Part shown: positions 17,212-25,904 of the stretch, piece by piece
Numbering within the stretch: position 1 is the first letter of the stretch
Layout: every line of letters begins with the position of its first letter
Assembly: GCA_964574635.1 (NCBI GenBank)
Contig: CAZNOG010000025.1
Location: forward strand, 1-26,112
Length of the DNA stretch: 26,112 bases
Source of the DNA: CAZNOG01 sp964574635
GTDB lineage: Bacteria; Bacteroidota; Bacteroidia; Flavobacteriales_D; Cryomorphaceae
Direction: 5' to 3'
Translations under genes and position numbers: made by a program
Notes under the pieces: model-generated
The model's database searches: none
Told to the model about the DNA's origin: nothing
The model's input: the letters and a program-made list of their open reading frames with translations, nothing else

Positions 17212-18539
17212 CACCGGGAGTTCAAATCGCTCATCCTTTCGTACATGGCGATGGTTTGGTCTTCGATTCCGCGCAAGTACACGTACAAATCGCGGTTGCG
17301 CCACTTCAGGAACAAGCTGCGCCACATGCTCGCGGCGTACCGGTAGTGCAAGCGCAACTCGCGTATCAGAAAGACACTCAACGGCAAGAAAATCGCCGCG
17401 CCGAGTAACACCCACAAAGGCCTCCCCACCCAATACCCTACGGCGCATGTGATGAGAATACCGAAAATGGGGAAGAGCGCGAAGGCACCCACGACTTTGA
17501 TGGAGCTGTAAAACTGCCTGTCGCGTACGAACTTTTTGAGAAAGGCTTTGATGAGGAAGTAATACGGGGCGTGGAGGGTCCACGACAAAATGAAGAGCGG
17601 CAACATGGCGATCAAAAACAAGGTTTGAACGGCCCAGTAGCCGGGGTCTTTGCCCGTCAGGAAAAACAAGGGCGCGCGCAACCTGAGTTTTTCCATGGCT
17701 TTGTCGTAAGCGTCAAGGCGGCGGAAGTGAGGGTGATCGCGGTCGAGAAGGCGTATGGCTTCTTCCCTTTTTTTATAAAAATCGTGGTGACCGTACTTTT
17801 CGGTGTACCCCGAGATGCGGTCGAGGTAGAAGGGCAGGATTCTTTCGATTTCCACTTCAAACACCTTTTGATCGTCGGGGTCTTCCAGGTGGATGATCTC
17901 TTCCAGCAATTTTTGGCTCACCGTTTCGCGGAGGTGTCGCATGGCGGCCTGGGGATTTTCCGCGTACTCTTCCAAAAAGTCATTGGCGCGGATGGGTGTA
18001 CCGAAGTTCATCAGCAGGCGGGACTGCGATTGCTGGTAATTGCTGTAATTCAACCCCAAGTGTATGATGGTGAGCTCCATGTCTTCGTGGCCTTCCAACG
18101 CTCCGAAAACGATGCGTGTAAAGCCTTTTGACAGGGGCCGCAGCCGCCGTTCGCCCAAATGGGTCGCCTCGGGGAACAACAATAGGACTTCGCCCCGGCG
18201 GAGAATATCGAAGCACTTCCGGAAAATTTCTTCGTTTTTGGCCAAGTTGCTCATGCCGTCCCGACCCCGGTAGACCGGCATCATGTTGAACGACCCGAAA
18301 AACTTGCGCGCGATCCAAGATTTGAACACGTCGGCGCGGACCAGATAATGGATATCCCTGGGGGCAAACACCGCCGGGAGGAGGGCGTCCATGAAACCGT
18401 TTTGGTGGTTGGGAGCCAGCAGTACCGGACCCGACTTGGGGAACCGATCGAGCCCGCGGATCTCGATGCGCCGGTAAAACAATTTGATCGCCAATCGCAT
18501 CCAAACCTTTACGAAAGCATACCAAGCGCGCTGCATCAT
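17211..18539 (-). CDS. PlsC-like membrane acyltransferase, long Bacteroidota form
   Basis: This 442-residue protein probably transfers an acyl group to lysophosphatidate or a related glycerolipid. The N-terminal domain has PNHQNGFMDALL (residues 43-54), where the catalytic His and Asp are five residues apart (H-x5-D) instead of the classic H-x4-D. It also has the FPEATH block near residue 124, corresponding to FPEGTR. About 200 residues are added beyond the usual length. The C-terminal part holds hydrophobic helices (LFLIAMLPLFILSWTL, VGAFALFPIFGILITCAVG, LLGAAIFLPLSVFLI) and a charged tail. ATG 18539 overlaps the pheT TGA by four bases, and ATG 18536 is an equally plausible start. The acyl acceptor cannot be told from sequence. 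Confidence 0.88.
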   Translation of the reverse strand: MMQRAWYAFVKVWMRLAIKLFYRRIEIRGLDRFPKSGPVLLAPNHQNGFMDALLPAVFAPRDIHYLVRADVFKSWIARKFFGSFNMMPVYRGRDGMSNLAKNEEIFRKCFDILRRGEVLLLFPEATHLGERRLRPLSKGFTRIVFGALEGHEDMELTIIHLGLNYSNYQQSQSRLLMNFGTPIRANDFLEEYAENPQAAMRHLRETVSQKLLEEIIHLEDPDDQKVFEVEIERILPFYLDRISGYTEKYGHHDFYKKREEAIRLLDRDHPHFRRLDAYDKAMEKLRLRAPLFFLTGKDPGYWAVQTLFLIAMLPLFILSWTLHAPYYFLIKAFLKKFVRDRQFYSSIKVVGAFALFPIFGILITCAVGYWVGRPLWVLLGAAIFLPLSVFLIRELRLHYRYAASMWRSLFLKWRNRDLYVYLRGIEDQTIAMYERMSDLNSR

Positions 18540-20962
18540 CTCAATTGGGCCCCTACACCCTCTTCGAGCGCCGTCTTGATCTTGGCCATCACGGCATCGA
18601 CACGGCTGTCGGTAAGGGTTTTGTTTTCATCTCGGAGCAAGAAGCGCACGGCGTAGCTCTTCTTGCCGTTCGGCAGGTTCTTGCCTTCGTACACATCGAA
18701 GAGGGACACGCGCTTGAGCAAGCCGCCGGCGCGTTGTGCGGCGATTTTCTCGATTTCGGAAAATTCCACCTTCTCGTCGATCAGCAGCGACAAATCGCGC
18801 TTTACGGAAGGGTATCGGGGCGGATCGGCGACCTTTACCGAGGCGTGCCGCACCTTGGCCAGACAGGCCGTGAAATCCAATTCTCCGTAAAGGGCATCCC
18901 GTTTGACGTCGTAAACCTTACGGGCCTTCCCGGACAACCGGCCCAGGGTGCCCACCCTCTTGCCGTGTACGGTAATCTCTTGGGCACCTTGCAAAAATGG
19001 ATGGGAAACCGGCGCATACACTGGATTCGAAAGTCCCAAACCATCCAATACGGATTGCATGTACCCGCGGATATCGGAATGGTCGAAATCGCCGGGAGGA
19101 TTGTTCCAGTTCTCGGGCAGGCGCGATCCGCACAAAGTCAACGACAGGGCGTGCGTTTCCACGTATTTTCCCGCATCCATGCGGTACACCGTACCGAACT
19201 CGAAATACATCAGGCGTTCGGTTTGGCGGTTGAGGTTGTACGCCAAATTCTCCAAGGCACTCACCGCGAGCGTAGGCCGCAACACGTCGAGGTCTCGGCT
19301 CAGTGGATTCTGCATGAAGACCAAAGTGTCTTCGGCCTTTTCGCCCATTGCGCCCAAGATCGATTTCGATGAAGTGAGGCCGTTGGACATGGCTTCATTG
19401 AACCCCTTGCCGACAAGATGCTCGGACACCGTATGCACCACCTCCGAAGGCGATGGCGGAGGCAGAGGTTGAACGGAAATGGACATTCTCTCCGGCAATT
19501 CTACGGTATTGAATCCCCGGATGCGCAGGACTTCTTCCACCACGTCTTCTTCGCGGGTTACGTCCACACGATAGGTGGGCGCCTCCAACACGTACCCATC
19601 CTCCGTTTTGTCGATCACCCCAAAGTCGAGGGATGCGAGGATTTTCTCCACGCGATCGGCTTCCAATTTCAAGCCCGTGAGCAATTCGAAGCGGCTCAGG
19701 CGGAAGGGAATCCGCACCGGATCGGATATCTCGCCGCGGATGTCGTACAGGGGTTCGGCGATTTCGGCTCCCGCGAGGTCTTTCAGGAGCATTGCCGCTC
19801 TTTTCAAGGCATACGTGGTATCGAGTGGATCCACGCCTCGTTCGAAGCGGAAGGAGGCGTCGGTGTGGATGGCGTGGTGCTTCGAAGTGCGGCGGATGGT
19901 GGCGGCATCGAAGCAGGCACTCTCCAAAAACAGGTTTCGGGTGTGGTCGCTCACGCCGGATTCCGAACCACCCAACACCCCCGCCAGGCACATGGGCCCT
20001 TCGGCGTCGCAAATCAACAAGTCGTCGCTTCTCAATTTTCTCTCTACGCCGTCGAGCGTGACAAAGGGGGTGTTTTCAGGAAGGTTGCGCAACACCACTC
20101 GGTGGCCTTTTATTTTGTCGGCGTCGAATGCGTGAAGGGGCTGGCCGGTTTCGTGCATGACGAAGTTGGTGACGTCAACGACGTTGTTTTTGGGCGTCAA
20201 ACCGATGGATCGCAATCGGTGTTGCAACCAATCCGGCGAAGGCCCCACTTGCACATCGGCGAGATAAAGTCCGCAATACCGAGGGCAAGCCTCCGCATTG
20301 AGCACTTCCACCTCGAGGGGTGCACGGCGGCCGGAGGTGGAAAACGCCGACACGTCGGGACGCGACGCCACTGCCGAGCCTTCGAGATTCAGGCGGGCGG
20401 CGAGATCTCGCGCGACCCCGAAATGAGAAAACGCATCCGTGCGGTTCGGGGTCAATCCTATTTCGAAGACGGTATCGGTTTCGGCACCGAGGTACACCGC
20501 GGCGTCCATGCCCGTAGCGGCATCTTGAGGCAGCACGGCGATCCCCTCGCCGTCGGTTCCCAGCCCCAGCTCCAATTCCGAGCAAATCATGCCTTCCGAC
20601 ACTTGGCCGCGGATTTTTGATTTTTTGATCCGGAAGGGCTCTCCTCCCGTGGGGTGAAGTTCCGCGCCTACAGTGGCCACCCACACTTTTTGCCCTTCGG
20701 CTACATTGGGCGCTCCGCATACGATGTCGAGCAAGCGTTCTGTTCCCACGTCGACCTTCGTGAGGCGGAGCCTGTCGGCATTGGGGTGAGGCGCCACGGA
20801 TTTCACCTCGCCCACCACCACTCCACGGAGCCCGCCGGGCAGGGTGTCGAATGGTTCCATTCCCTCGACTTCCAGGCCGATATCCGTCAGAATGTACGCG
20901 AGTTCCTCCGGGGAAAGGTCCGTGTCGATGTAGTTTTTAAGCCAGTGGTAAGAGATTTTCAT
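18536..20962 (-). CDS. pheT: Phenylalanine--tRNA ligase beta subunit
   Basis: PheT is the beta chain of the alpha2-beta2 synthetase that charges tRNA-Phe. Its 808 residues match the family length. From the N-terminus: MKISYHWLKNYIDTDLSPEE, a tRNA-binding OB-fold (about 40-150, with VAPHPNADRLRLTKVDVG), B3/B4 editing region, B5 domain, catalytic-like core, and a C-terminal anticodon-binding FDX-ACB domain (about 710-803, PPRYPSVKRDLSLLIDE). pheS is not in the window, so the two genes are unlinked here. pheT leads the overlapping chain with the acyltransferase and rdgB. Confidence 0.97.
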   Translation of the reverse strand: MKISYHWLKNYIDTDLSPEELAYILTDIGLEVEGMEPFDTLPGGLRGVVVGEVKSVAPHPNADRLRLTKVDVGTERLLDIVCGAPNVAEGQKVWVATVGAELHPTGGEPFRIKKSKIRGQVSEGMICSELELGLGTDGEGIAVLPQDAATGMDAAVYLGAETDTVFEIGLTPNRTDAFSHFGVARDLAARLNLEGSAVASRPDVSAFSTSGRRAPLEVEVLNAEACPRYCGLYLADVQVGPSPDWLQHRLRSIGLTPKNNVVDVTNFVMHETGQPLHAFDADKIKGHRVVLRNLPENTPFVTLDGVERKLRSDDLLICDAEGPMCLAGVLGGSESGVSDHTRNLFLESACFDAATIRRTSKHHAIHTDASFRFERGVDPLDTTYALKRAAMLLKDLAGAEIAEPLYDIRGEISDPVRIPFRLSRFELLTGLKLEADRVEKILASLDFGVIDKTEDGYVLEAPTYRVDVTREEDVVEEVLRIRGFNTVELPERMSISVQPLPPPSPSEVVHTVSEHLVGKGFNEAMSNGLTSSKSILGAMGEKAEDTLVFMQNPLSRDLDVLRPTLAVSALENLAYNLNRQTERLMYFEFGTVYRMDAGKYVETHALSLTLCGSRLPENWNNPPGDFDHSDIRGYMQSVLDGLGLSNPVYAPVSHPFLQGAQEITVHGKRVGTLGRLSGKARKVYDVKRDALYGELDFTACLAKVRHASVKVADPPRYPSVKRDLSLLIDEKVEFSEIEKIAAQRAGGLLKRVSLFDVYEGKNLPNGKKSYAVRFLLRDENKTLTDSRVDAVMAKIKTALEEGVGAQLR

Positions 20963-20982
20963 CCGGAATCTACATTAGGCGA

Positions 20983-20990
20983 CAAAACTA
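20983..20990 (-). promoter_or_regulatory. Bacteroidota -7 motif upstream of pheT
   Basis: The minus strand reads TAGTTTTG, matching TAnnTTTG, 20 bases before the pheT ATG. No good TTTG is seen at -33; an ATTG occurs about 23 bases upstream. The remaining spacer to 21182 is GC-rich with one T run (21058-21070), and I see no gene there. Confidence 0.4.
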
Positions 20991-21182
20991 AAGGATTTTA
21001 GCGGTTTTCGGAGCAATTGCGCAAGGGCACGGCGCGGGCTTATGCGGGGCGGAGGTGTTTTTTTTGTTTTTGTGGGTGTAAAGTCAAAACGGGTGGAAAC
21101 GCCCCGAAATCCGGCATCCTTTTGCCGGAAATCATCGGTTTGGTGCTTAGGGAAGGTCGGTGCGGTGGAGGGCTGCCCTTCG

Positions 21183-21711
21183 ATGCAGCCGCGGGCTTAT
21201 CTCAATCAAATCAAGAGTGAGCACTTTGGTGAAAATGATTATTTCACGGAACAAACCATAAAACCCGATGCAATGATTACTGGGGGTAGAAATCCGCTAC
21301 ATGGGATACATGAATCCGGACACGCTGGTGGTACAGGGATATATCGCACAAGAAGTCACCACCTCACTGGATCCCACCGGCAATTCCCCCGAAGTATACT
21401 ACCCCGATGCCACCACCTTCATCGCTTTTTTCCGCAATGACCCCACCGGATTGGAAGAGGTGGAATTGCAAAAAGCACTGAATATTTACCCCAACCCCAC
21501 GACCACCGAAATTTCGGTTGATGTGCGTCACGACGCGCTTTTCGACCGGTATATCATATACGATTCAGCGGGAAAATCGGTGCAAAGTGGAGATTTGAAT
21601 ACGGGCGGCTTCACCCACAAAATCCCCCTTGACCCCATGCCGCCCGGCGTGTACATTTTGAGATGTTCGGGTGAGAACGGCTATGCCACGGCCAAGTTTA
21701 CGGTGTATTGA
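21183..21711 (+). pseudogene. Frameshifted 3' remnant of a T9SS secreted protein
   Basis: One frame reads ...NQIKSEHFGENDYFTEQTIK then PDAMITG up to about 21285, and another continues VEIRYMGYMNPDTLVVQGY and onward to the TGA at 21711. The join falls in a run of five G (21282-21286); with four G the two halves read as one protein. The downstream half alone (ATG 21301, 136 residues) carries a complete T9SS type A sorting tail: LNIYPNPTTTEISVDV, YIIYDSAGKSVQ, MPPGVYILRCSG, ending AKFTVY. No signal peptide lies upstream, so nothing visible can export it. The most likely reading is the decayed 3' end of a secreted-protein gene. A real short gene from 21301, or a sequencing error in the G run, are the alternatives. 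Confidence 0.6.
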
Positions 21712-21726
21712 GGATCGCCGCAATAG

Positions 21727-23823
21727 TCAGGAAATCCGGCTCCAATTCGGTTTTTTGAAAATGGTGCTTTTGGCGTATTCCAATATTTCCCGGTGCTTTT
21801 CCATGGACAATTCGGGGTCTTCTTCCAAGATGTTGCGCGCCGTTTCCCTGGCGTAGGTCAATATTCGTCCGTCGGTGGCGAGGTTGGCCAATTTCAGATT
21901 TAAATCACCGCTTTGCTTGGTGCCCATGATCTCCCCCGGCCCCCGCAATTCCAGGTCCACCTCGGCAATGCGAAAACCGTCGTTGGTTTCGGTCATGGTT
22001 TTGAGCCGGGTGCGCGCTTCCGAACTCAACTTTTTGTCGCTCACTAAAATGCAGTGAGACAATTCCGCGCCCCGCCCCACCCTTCCGCGCAGTTGGTGCA
22101 ATTGCGACAGCCCGAATCGCTGGGCGCTCTCGATGACCATCACCGTGGCATTCGGCACATTTACCCCCACCTCTATGACGGTGGTGGCCACCATGATCTG
22201 CGTTTCCCCTTTCACAAAGCGGTTCATTTCCCAATCCTTGTCTTCGGCTTTCATGCGCCCGTGCACGATGCTGATCTGGTATTCGGGAAGGGGAAAGCGG
22301 CGCACGATGCTCTCGTACCCGTCCATCAAGTCTTTCAGATCAAGGGTTTCCGACTCCTCGATCAGGGGATACACCATGTATACTTGCCTTCCCTTTTTGA
22401 TTTGGTCTTCCATAAAACCGAAGATGCGAAGCCGCGCATCGTCGTATACGTGCGTGGTTTTCACGGGCTTTCTTCCCGGGGGCATCTCGTCGATCACGCT
22501 CACGTCCAAGTCGCCGTACAGGGTCATGGCCAAGGTGCGCGGTATGGGGGTGGCGGTCATCACCAGCACGTGGGGTGGCAGCTTGTTTTTAGACCATAGT
22601 TGGGCGCGCTGCGCCACGCCGAATCGGTGCTGTTCATCCACGATGGCCAAGCCGAGGTTGTGAAATTTCACGCTTTTCTGAATGATGGCGTGGGTGCCCA
22701 CGAGCAGGTTGACTTCCCCGTTTTGCAGTCCTCGGTGGATTTCATCGCGTTTGGCCTTCTTGGTCGAGCCGGTGAGCAGCTCCACTCGCAGGGGAAGTTC
22801 GGCGAACAGCTCGCCGAAGGTGTGCATGTGCTGCGTGGCGAGGATTTCGGTCGGCGCCATCACGGCAGCCTGAAACCCATTGTCTATGGCGATCAGAGAG
22901 GCCAGAGCGGCCACCATCGTCTTGCCGCTGCCCACATCGCCCTGGAGCAACCTGTTCATCTGGGCACCTGATTTCAGGTCTTTCCTTATCTCCTTCATCA
23001 CCCGTTTTTGGGCTCCGGTCAGGTCAAAGGGCAAATGCTCCGAATAAAACCGGTTGAAGTGGTCACCCACCTCCTCCAACACGTACCCCTTCGCTTTTTG
23101 CCGGTGAATGTTTTTGCGGAGCAAGAGCTCCAGTTGCAAGAATAACAGCTCTTCGAACTTCAGCCTTCTGCGGGCCATAAAGGCGTCGCGTTCCACTTTC
23201 GGGCTGTGGATCATGCGCATGGCCGTGGTTCTGTCGGGCAATTTAAACTCCTCTCTCATCCACCCGGGCAGGTTTTCGACGAGGACAAAAGAGGGGTTGT
23301 CCAGCAAGGTCCGGATGATTTTTTCAATGCCTTTGGTGCCCAGACCGCGCTTGGTCAATTTTTCCGTCGATCCGTAGATGGGTTGGAAATACCCTTTAGT
23401 AGCGGCTGACGAGGCGAGTTCCATTTCCGGGTGGGCCATTGAGGGTGTGCCTTTGTAGGTGGTCACCTTGCCGTAGATGATGTACTCCGCGCCGGGCTTG
23501 ACGGAATCGCGAATCCACGCCAAGCCTTTGAACCATACCAACTCGAGTTGTCCGGTATTGTCTTTGAAAGTCGATTTGAGCCACTTTCTCCGCCCGTGTC
23601 CCCCTTCGCGGAGGGTGCCAAGTACTCCGCGTATTTGGGCGTAGTCTACCGAGCTGACGGCCTCGGCGACGGTGTGGTACCGGGAACGGTCGACGTACCG
23701 AAACGGGAAGTGCCACAGCAGGTCTCCCACCGTGCGCAGTCCCAACTCCGATTGCAGCAGCTCTGCACGCGCGTCGCCGATCCCTTTGACGCCCCTCAGC
23801 GAGATGTTCAAATTTCCTTTCAC
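21727..23823 (-). CDS. recG: ATP-dependent DNA helicase RecG
   Basis: RecG remodels stalled replication forks and branch-migrates Holliday junctions. With GTG 23823 the protein has 698 residues and begins KGNLNISLRGVKGIGDARA, the helix-hairpin-like RecG start. GTG 23862 would add 13 unconserved residues. The N-terminal wedge domain (FPFRYVDRSRYH, then an OB-fold) is followed by superfamily 2 helicase motifs: Walker A LLQGDVGSGKT (about 285-295), DEQH in AIVDEQHRFG (about 392), VMTATPIPRTLAMTLYGD, then VATTVIEVGVNVPNA and HQLRGRVGR. The C-terminus ends IFKKPNWSRIS. The last ~30 bases have a near-copy at the right edge of the window (26024-26052). Confidence 0.96.
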   Translation of the reverse strand: MKGNLNISLRGVKGIGDARAELLQSELGLRTVGDLLWHFPFRYVDRSRYHTVAEAVSSVDYAQIRGVLGTLREGGHGRRKWLKSTFKDNTGQLELVWFKGLAWIRDSVKPGAEYIIYGKVTTYKGTPSMAHPEMELASSAATKGYFQPIYGSTEKLTKRGLGTKGIEKIIRTLLDNPSFVLVENLPGWMREEFKLPDRTTAMRMIHSPKVERDAFMARRRLKFEELLFLQLELLLRKNIHRQKAKGYVLEEVGDHFNRFYSEHLPFDLTGAQKRVMKEIRKDLKSGAQMNRLLQGDVGSGKTMVAALASLIAIDNGFQAAVMAPTEILATQHMHTFGELFAELPLRVELLTGSTKKAKRDEIHRGLQNGEVNLLVGTHAIIQKSVKFHNLGLAIVDEQHRFGVAQRAQLWSKNKLPPHVLVMTATPIPRTLAMTLYGDLDVSVIDEMPPGRKPVKTTHVYDDARLRIFGFMEDQIKKGRQVYMVYPLIEESETLDLKDLMDGYESIVRRFPLPEYQISIVHGRMKAEDKDWEMNRFVKGETQIMVATTVIEVGVNVPNATVMVIESAQRFGLSQLHQLRGRVGRGAELSHCILVSDKKLSSEARTRLKTMTETNDGFRIAEVDLELRGPGEIMGTKQSGDLNLKLANLATDGRILTYARETARNILEEDPELSMEKHREILEYAKSTIFKKPNWSRIS

Positions 23824-23829
23824 GTGCCC

Positions 23830-23865
23830 CAAATATAGCCTACCCCGTTGCGAATAGACCACAAA
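23830..23865 (-). promoter_or_regulatory. Possible recG promoter with very short leader
   Basis: The minus strand has TATATTTG at 23837-23830, an exact TAnnTTTG match, and TTTG at 23865-23862 as a -33 box. The spacer is 24 bases, a little longer than usual. The -7 motif ends only six bases before GTG 23823, so if this promoter is used the mRNA would be nearly leaderless, and GTG 23862 could not be the start. Confidence 0.35.
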
Positions 23866-23920
23866 GGGAAGGTTAAAGTGCTATTTTCCATTTTCGGGGT
23901 GCCCAACTTACGATCATGGT

Positions 23921-23957
23921 GCAAATGCTTGTTCCAACAAGTGGTGCAACCATTTGC
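23921..23957. repeat. Two-part inverted repeat upstream of recG
   Basis: The outer arms GCAAATG (23921-23927) and CATTTGC (23951-23957) enclose an inner pair CTTGTT (23928-23933) and AACAAG (23936-23941). A nine-base bulge (TGGTGCAAC) sits on one side. The whole lies in the divergent gap between recG and the small sorting-tail frame. It could be an operator or a structured RNA element; nothing in the sequence decides. Confidence 0.3.
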
Positions 23958-24062
23958 CCAATCGGTGTTTCGAGCCCTTAAGAAATTTTTTGGATTTTCG
24001 CCGTTTTTTTCGATAAAAAACACTGCATTATCAGCGATATTAACCAATCAAATCAACCGGAG

Positions 24063-24239
24063 ATGAGAAAGTTAGCTACCCACCCTATGAAAGGCCGAGA
24101 AACTCATACCCTCGGGCGGGGAAAAACGGGATTGGCAACCGTGAATTTGAGACACCTCCCGGCCGGGGTATACACGCTGCACCTCACCGACACTTCCGGC
24201 CAACTTAAAGAGACCCACCGTATATCCCGTTCAAAATGA
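24063..24239 (+). CDS. Orphan 58-residue T9SS sorting-tail ORF
   Basis: A short frame from ATG 24063 encodes 58 residues. After a basic start (MRKLATHPMKGRETHTLGRG) it reads TGLATVNLRHLPAGVYTLHL then TDTSGQLKETHRISRSK, which is the second half of a T9SS C-terminal sorting domain (compare the VSGLSQGLYLLRIE region of the neighbour). The first half of the domain, with the usual YPNP motif, is missing, and there is no signal peptide. Its TGA overlaps the ATG of the intact secreted-protein gene by four bases (ATGA). It could be debris of a lost secreted-protein gene that now serves as a leader ORF coupling translation into the next gene, or just non-functional debris. Confidence 0.45.
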   Translation: MRKLATHPMKGRETHTLGRGKTGLATVNLRHLPAGVYTLHLTDTSGQLKETHRISRSK

Positions 24240-25804
24240 GGTTTTTCTTTCTTGCTTTGGTTTGGGCGTGCTCCGTCCAATGGGTTTCCGGCCAATTCAC
24301 CTATTTCAATCAAATCACCGGAGATTTATACGACCTGGAGTCCAACTCTTCCACAAATGTGGAAGTGGTGGAGGACGGATATGTGGTTTGGGGCGGAGGA
24401 ATAGACGATGGGATGATATTCTACTTTGTTCGCAAATACGATTTTTTGGGTATTATCACGGTAGAGAACACCCTAATTTTCCCGGAAGAGTATTTGTATA
24501 TGGGCGTAACCAATTCCTTCAAACACAACCCGCACAACGGGGAATTCGTCATGCTGCAAGGCTCTGGAATGGATGGAGATGTTAGAGGACGATTTCTGCG
24601 TTTTGATGCCAATCTCGAATTGATCGACTCCCGGTATTACGACATGTATTCCGATTTTACGTTGGATCCTTATTTCATCCCGAAAGGGCCATATTTTTTT
24701 GGAATTCTTGTGGAGCAGGACGCATATATCGTTTACGCCGAAATCGTTTACGCTCATAGTGATGTAGGCACTAGCCACGGAACCTTCCTCATGAAAATGG
24801 ACTTCGAAGGCAATGTGATCTGGAACGAGGTCATGCAAACCATTACCTCCCCGGGCGGTAACCGCAACCGGGAAATGCTTCCCTTGGGCAATGGAGGTTA
24901 TTTGGTGGCGGGCGGAGGGCGGACTTCGGAAGGGACTTTTAGTACGCTTGTTAACTATGCTCGCATCACCCTATTGGATTCACTGGGGAATATTTTGTCG
25001 GTCATTGATTATCACGATGAAGAGGAGTATTCCTCAGGTACTTTTGCTTCAGTCGTCAAGTTGCTGAATGGTGAATTTCTCACAGTTCAAGCCATGGGAT
25101 ACGATCATGATGGAAGCAATAACCCCTATGCTTGCTGGACCAAAATTCGATTTCATAAATTTGATGTCGAAACGGAAACATTTTACGACACCACGGAATA
25201 TCTCGACAATCATGAAATTTATCATGGAAGTGCCCTTAAGATGTTGGCCACCCCGGATGGCGGTGCAGTGGTGATGGGCGTGGAGTATTCCAATGTTTCG
25301 TACCTTGTAAACGCCTGGATGATGAAGGTCGATGCAGACCTGAACATGGAATGGTTTAACAAGTATAATTATGACGATTGTTCCAATTGCATCAACACCA
25401 TTTACGACTTCGAGCTCTCTCCGGACGGGGGCTATATCATGGTCGGAAAGTTTACCAATTATGACATCGACATGCGCAACAGCACTTGGCTACTCAAGGT
25501 GGACGCCTGCGGGGAAGTGGAGTGGCAGGGGTGCGTGCCCATGGATGTTGGGGATGCCTTAAACCCGGGAGAACGGTCGGTGGTGTATCCCAACCCGGCG
25601 GTGGGGCAAATAAACATCGAGCCGCCCATGAACAAAACGATTAAATCGTATGCGATTCTTGATCTTTCCGGCAGACAGGTTAGGCAAGGCAACCACAGTG
25701 CCACGGGCGTCGATGTTTCGGGTTTGTCCCAAGGGCTTTACCTGCTGAGAATTGAATTCGCCGATGGCAGTGTGGAAACGCATAAGGTGGAGGTGGCACA
25801 GTAA
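24236..25804 (+). CDS. T9SS secreted protein, propeller-like repeats
   Basis: This 522-residue exported protein starts with a signal peptide (residues 1-20, MRFFFLALVWACSVQWVSGQ). The body has repeated segments of about 50-60 residues of the kind GGYLVAGGGRTSEG, GGAVVMGVEYSN and GGYIMVGKFTNY, each followed by a strand such as WMMKVDADLNMEWF or WLLKVDACGEVEWQ. This pattern is seen in beta-propeller-like secreted proteins of Bacteroidota. The last 75 residues are a T9SS type A sorting domain (VVYPNPAVGQINIEPP, YAILDLSGRQVRQG, LSQGLYLLRIEF, ETHKVEVAQ). The function is unknown, and binding or adhesion is only a guess. Base composition is lower in GC than the nearby housekeeping genes. The start overlaps the orphan sorting-tail ORF. 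Confidence 0.92.
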   Translation: MRFFFLALVWACSVQWVSGQFTYFNQITGDLYDLESNSSTNVEVVEDGYVVWGGGIDDGMIFYFVRKYDFLGIITVENTLIFPEEYLYMGVTNSFKHNPHNGEFVMLQGSGMDGDVRGRFLRFDANLELIDSRYYDMYSDFTLDPYFIPKGPYFFGILVEQDAYIVYAEIVYAHSDVGTSHGTFLMKMDFEGNVIWNEVMQTITSPGGNRNREMLPLGNGGYLVAGGGRTSEGTFSTLVNYARITLLDSLGNILSVIDYHDEEEYSSGTFASVVKLLNGEFLTVQAMGYDHDGSNNPYACWTKIRFHKFDVETETFYDTTEYLDNHEIYHGSALKMLATPDGGAVVMGVEYSNVSYLVNAWMMKVDADLNMEWFNKYNYDDCSNCINTIYDFELSPDGGYIMVGKFTNYDIDMRNSTWLLKVDACGEVEWQGCVPMDVGDALNPGERSVVYPNPAVGQINIEPPMNKTIKSYAILDLSGRQVRQGNHSATGVDVSGLSQGLYLLRIEFADGSVETHKVEVAQ

Positions 25805-25904
25805 ACGATAAACGTTAGGATCATGATGCAAAATATTGGTTCCCGACTTCGCAGGCGAGAGAAAATTCTTGCCCCAAATATGGGCCTAATCGGTCTGACA
25901 AAAA

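Noticed and set aside
19418..20620. 400-codon plus-strand frame opposite pheT
   Set aside because: pheT is full length with all its domains on the other strand; this is a third-position GC effect.
21042..21182. Upstream part of the frame leading into the frameshifted T9SS remnant
   Set aside because: The residues before 21183 look like random translation of GC-rich spacer (FCRKSSVWCLGKVG), with no signal peptide.
23820..24047. 75-codon minus-strand frame upstream of recG
   Set aside because: It overlaps the recG start and promoter in a different frame and matches no family I know.
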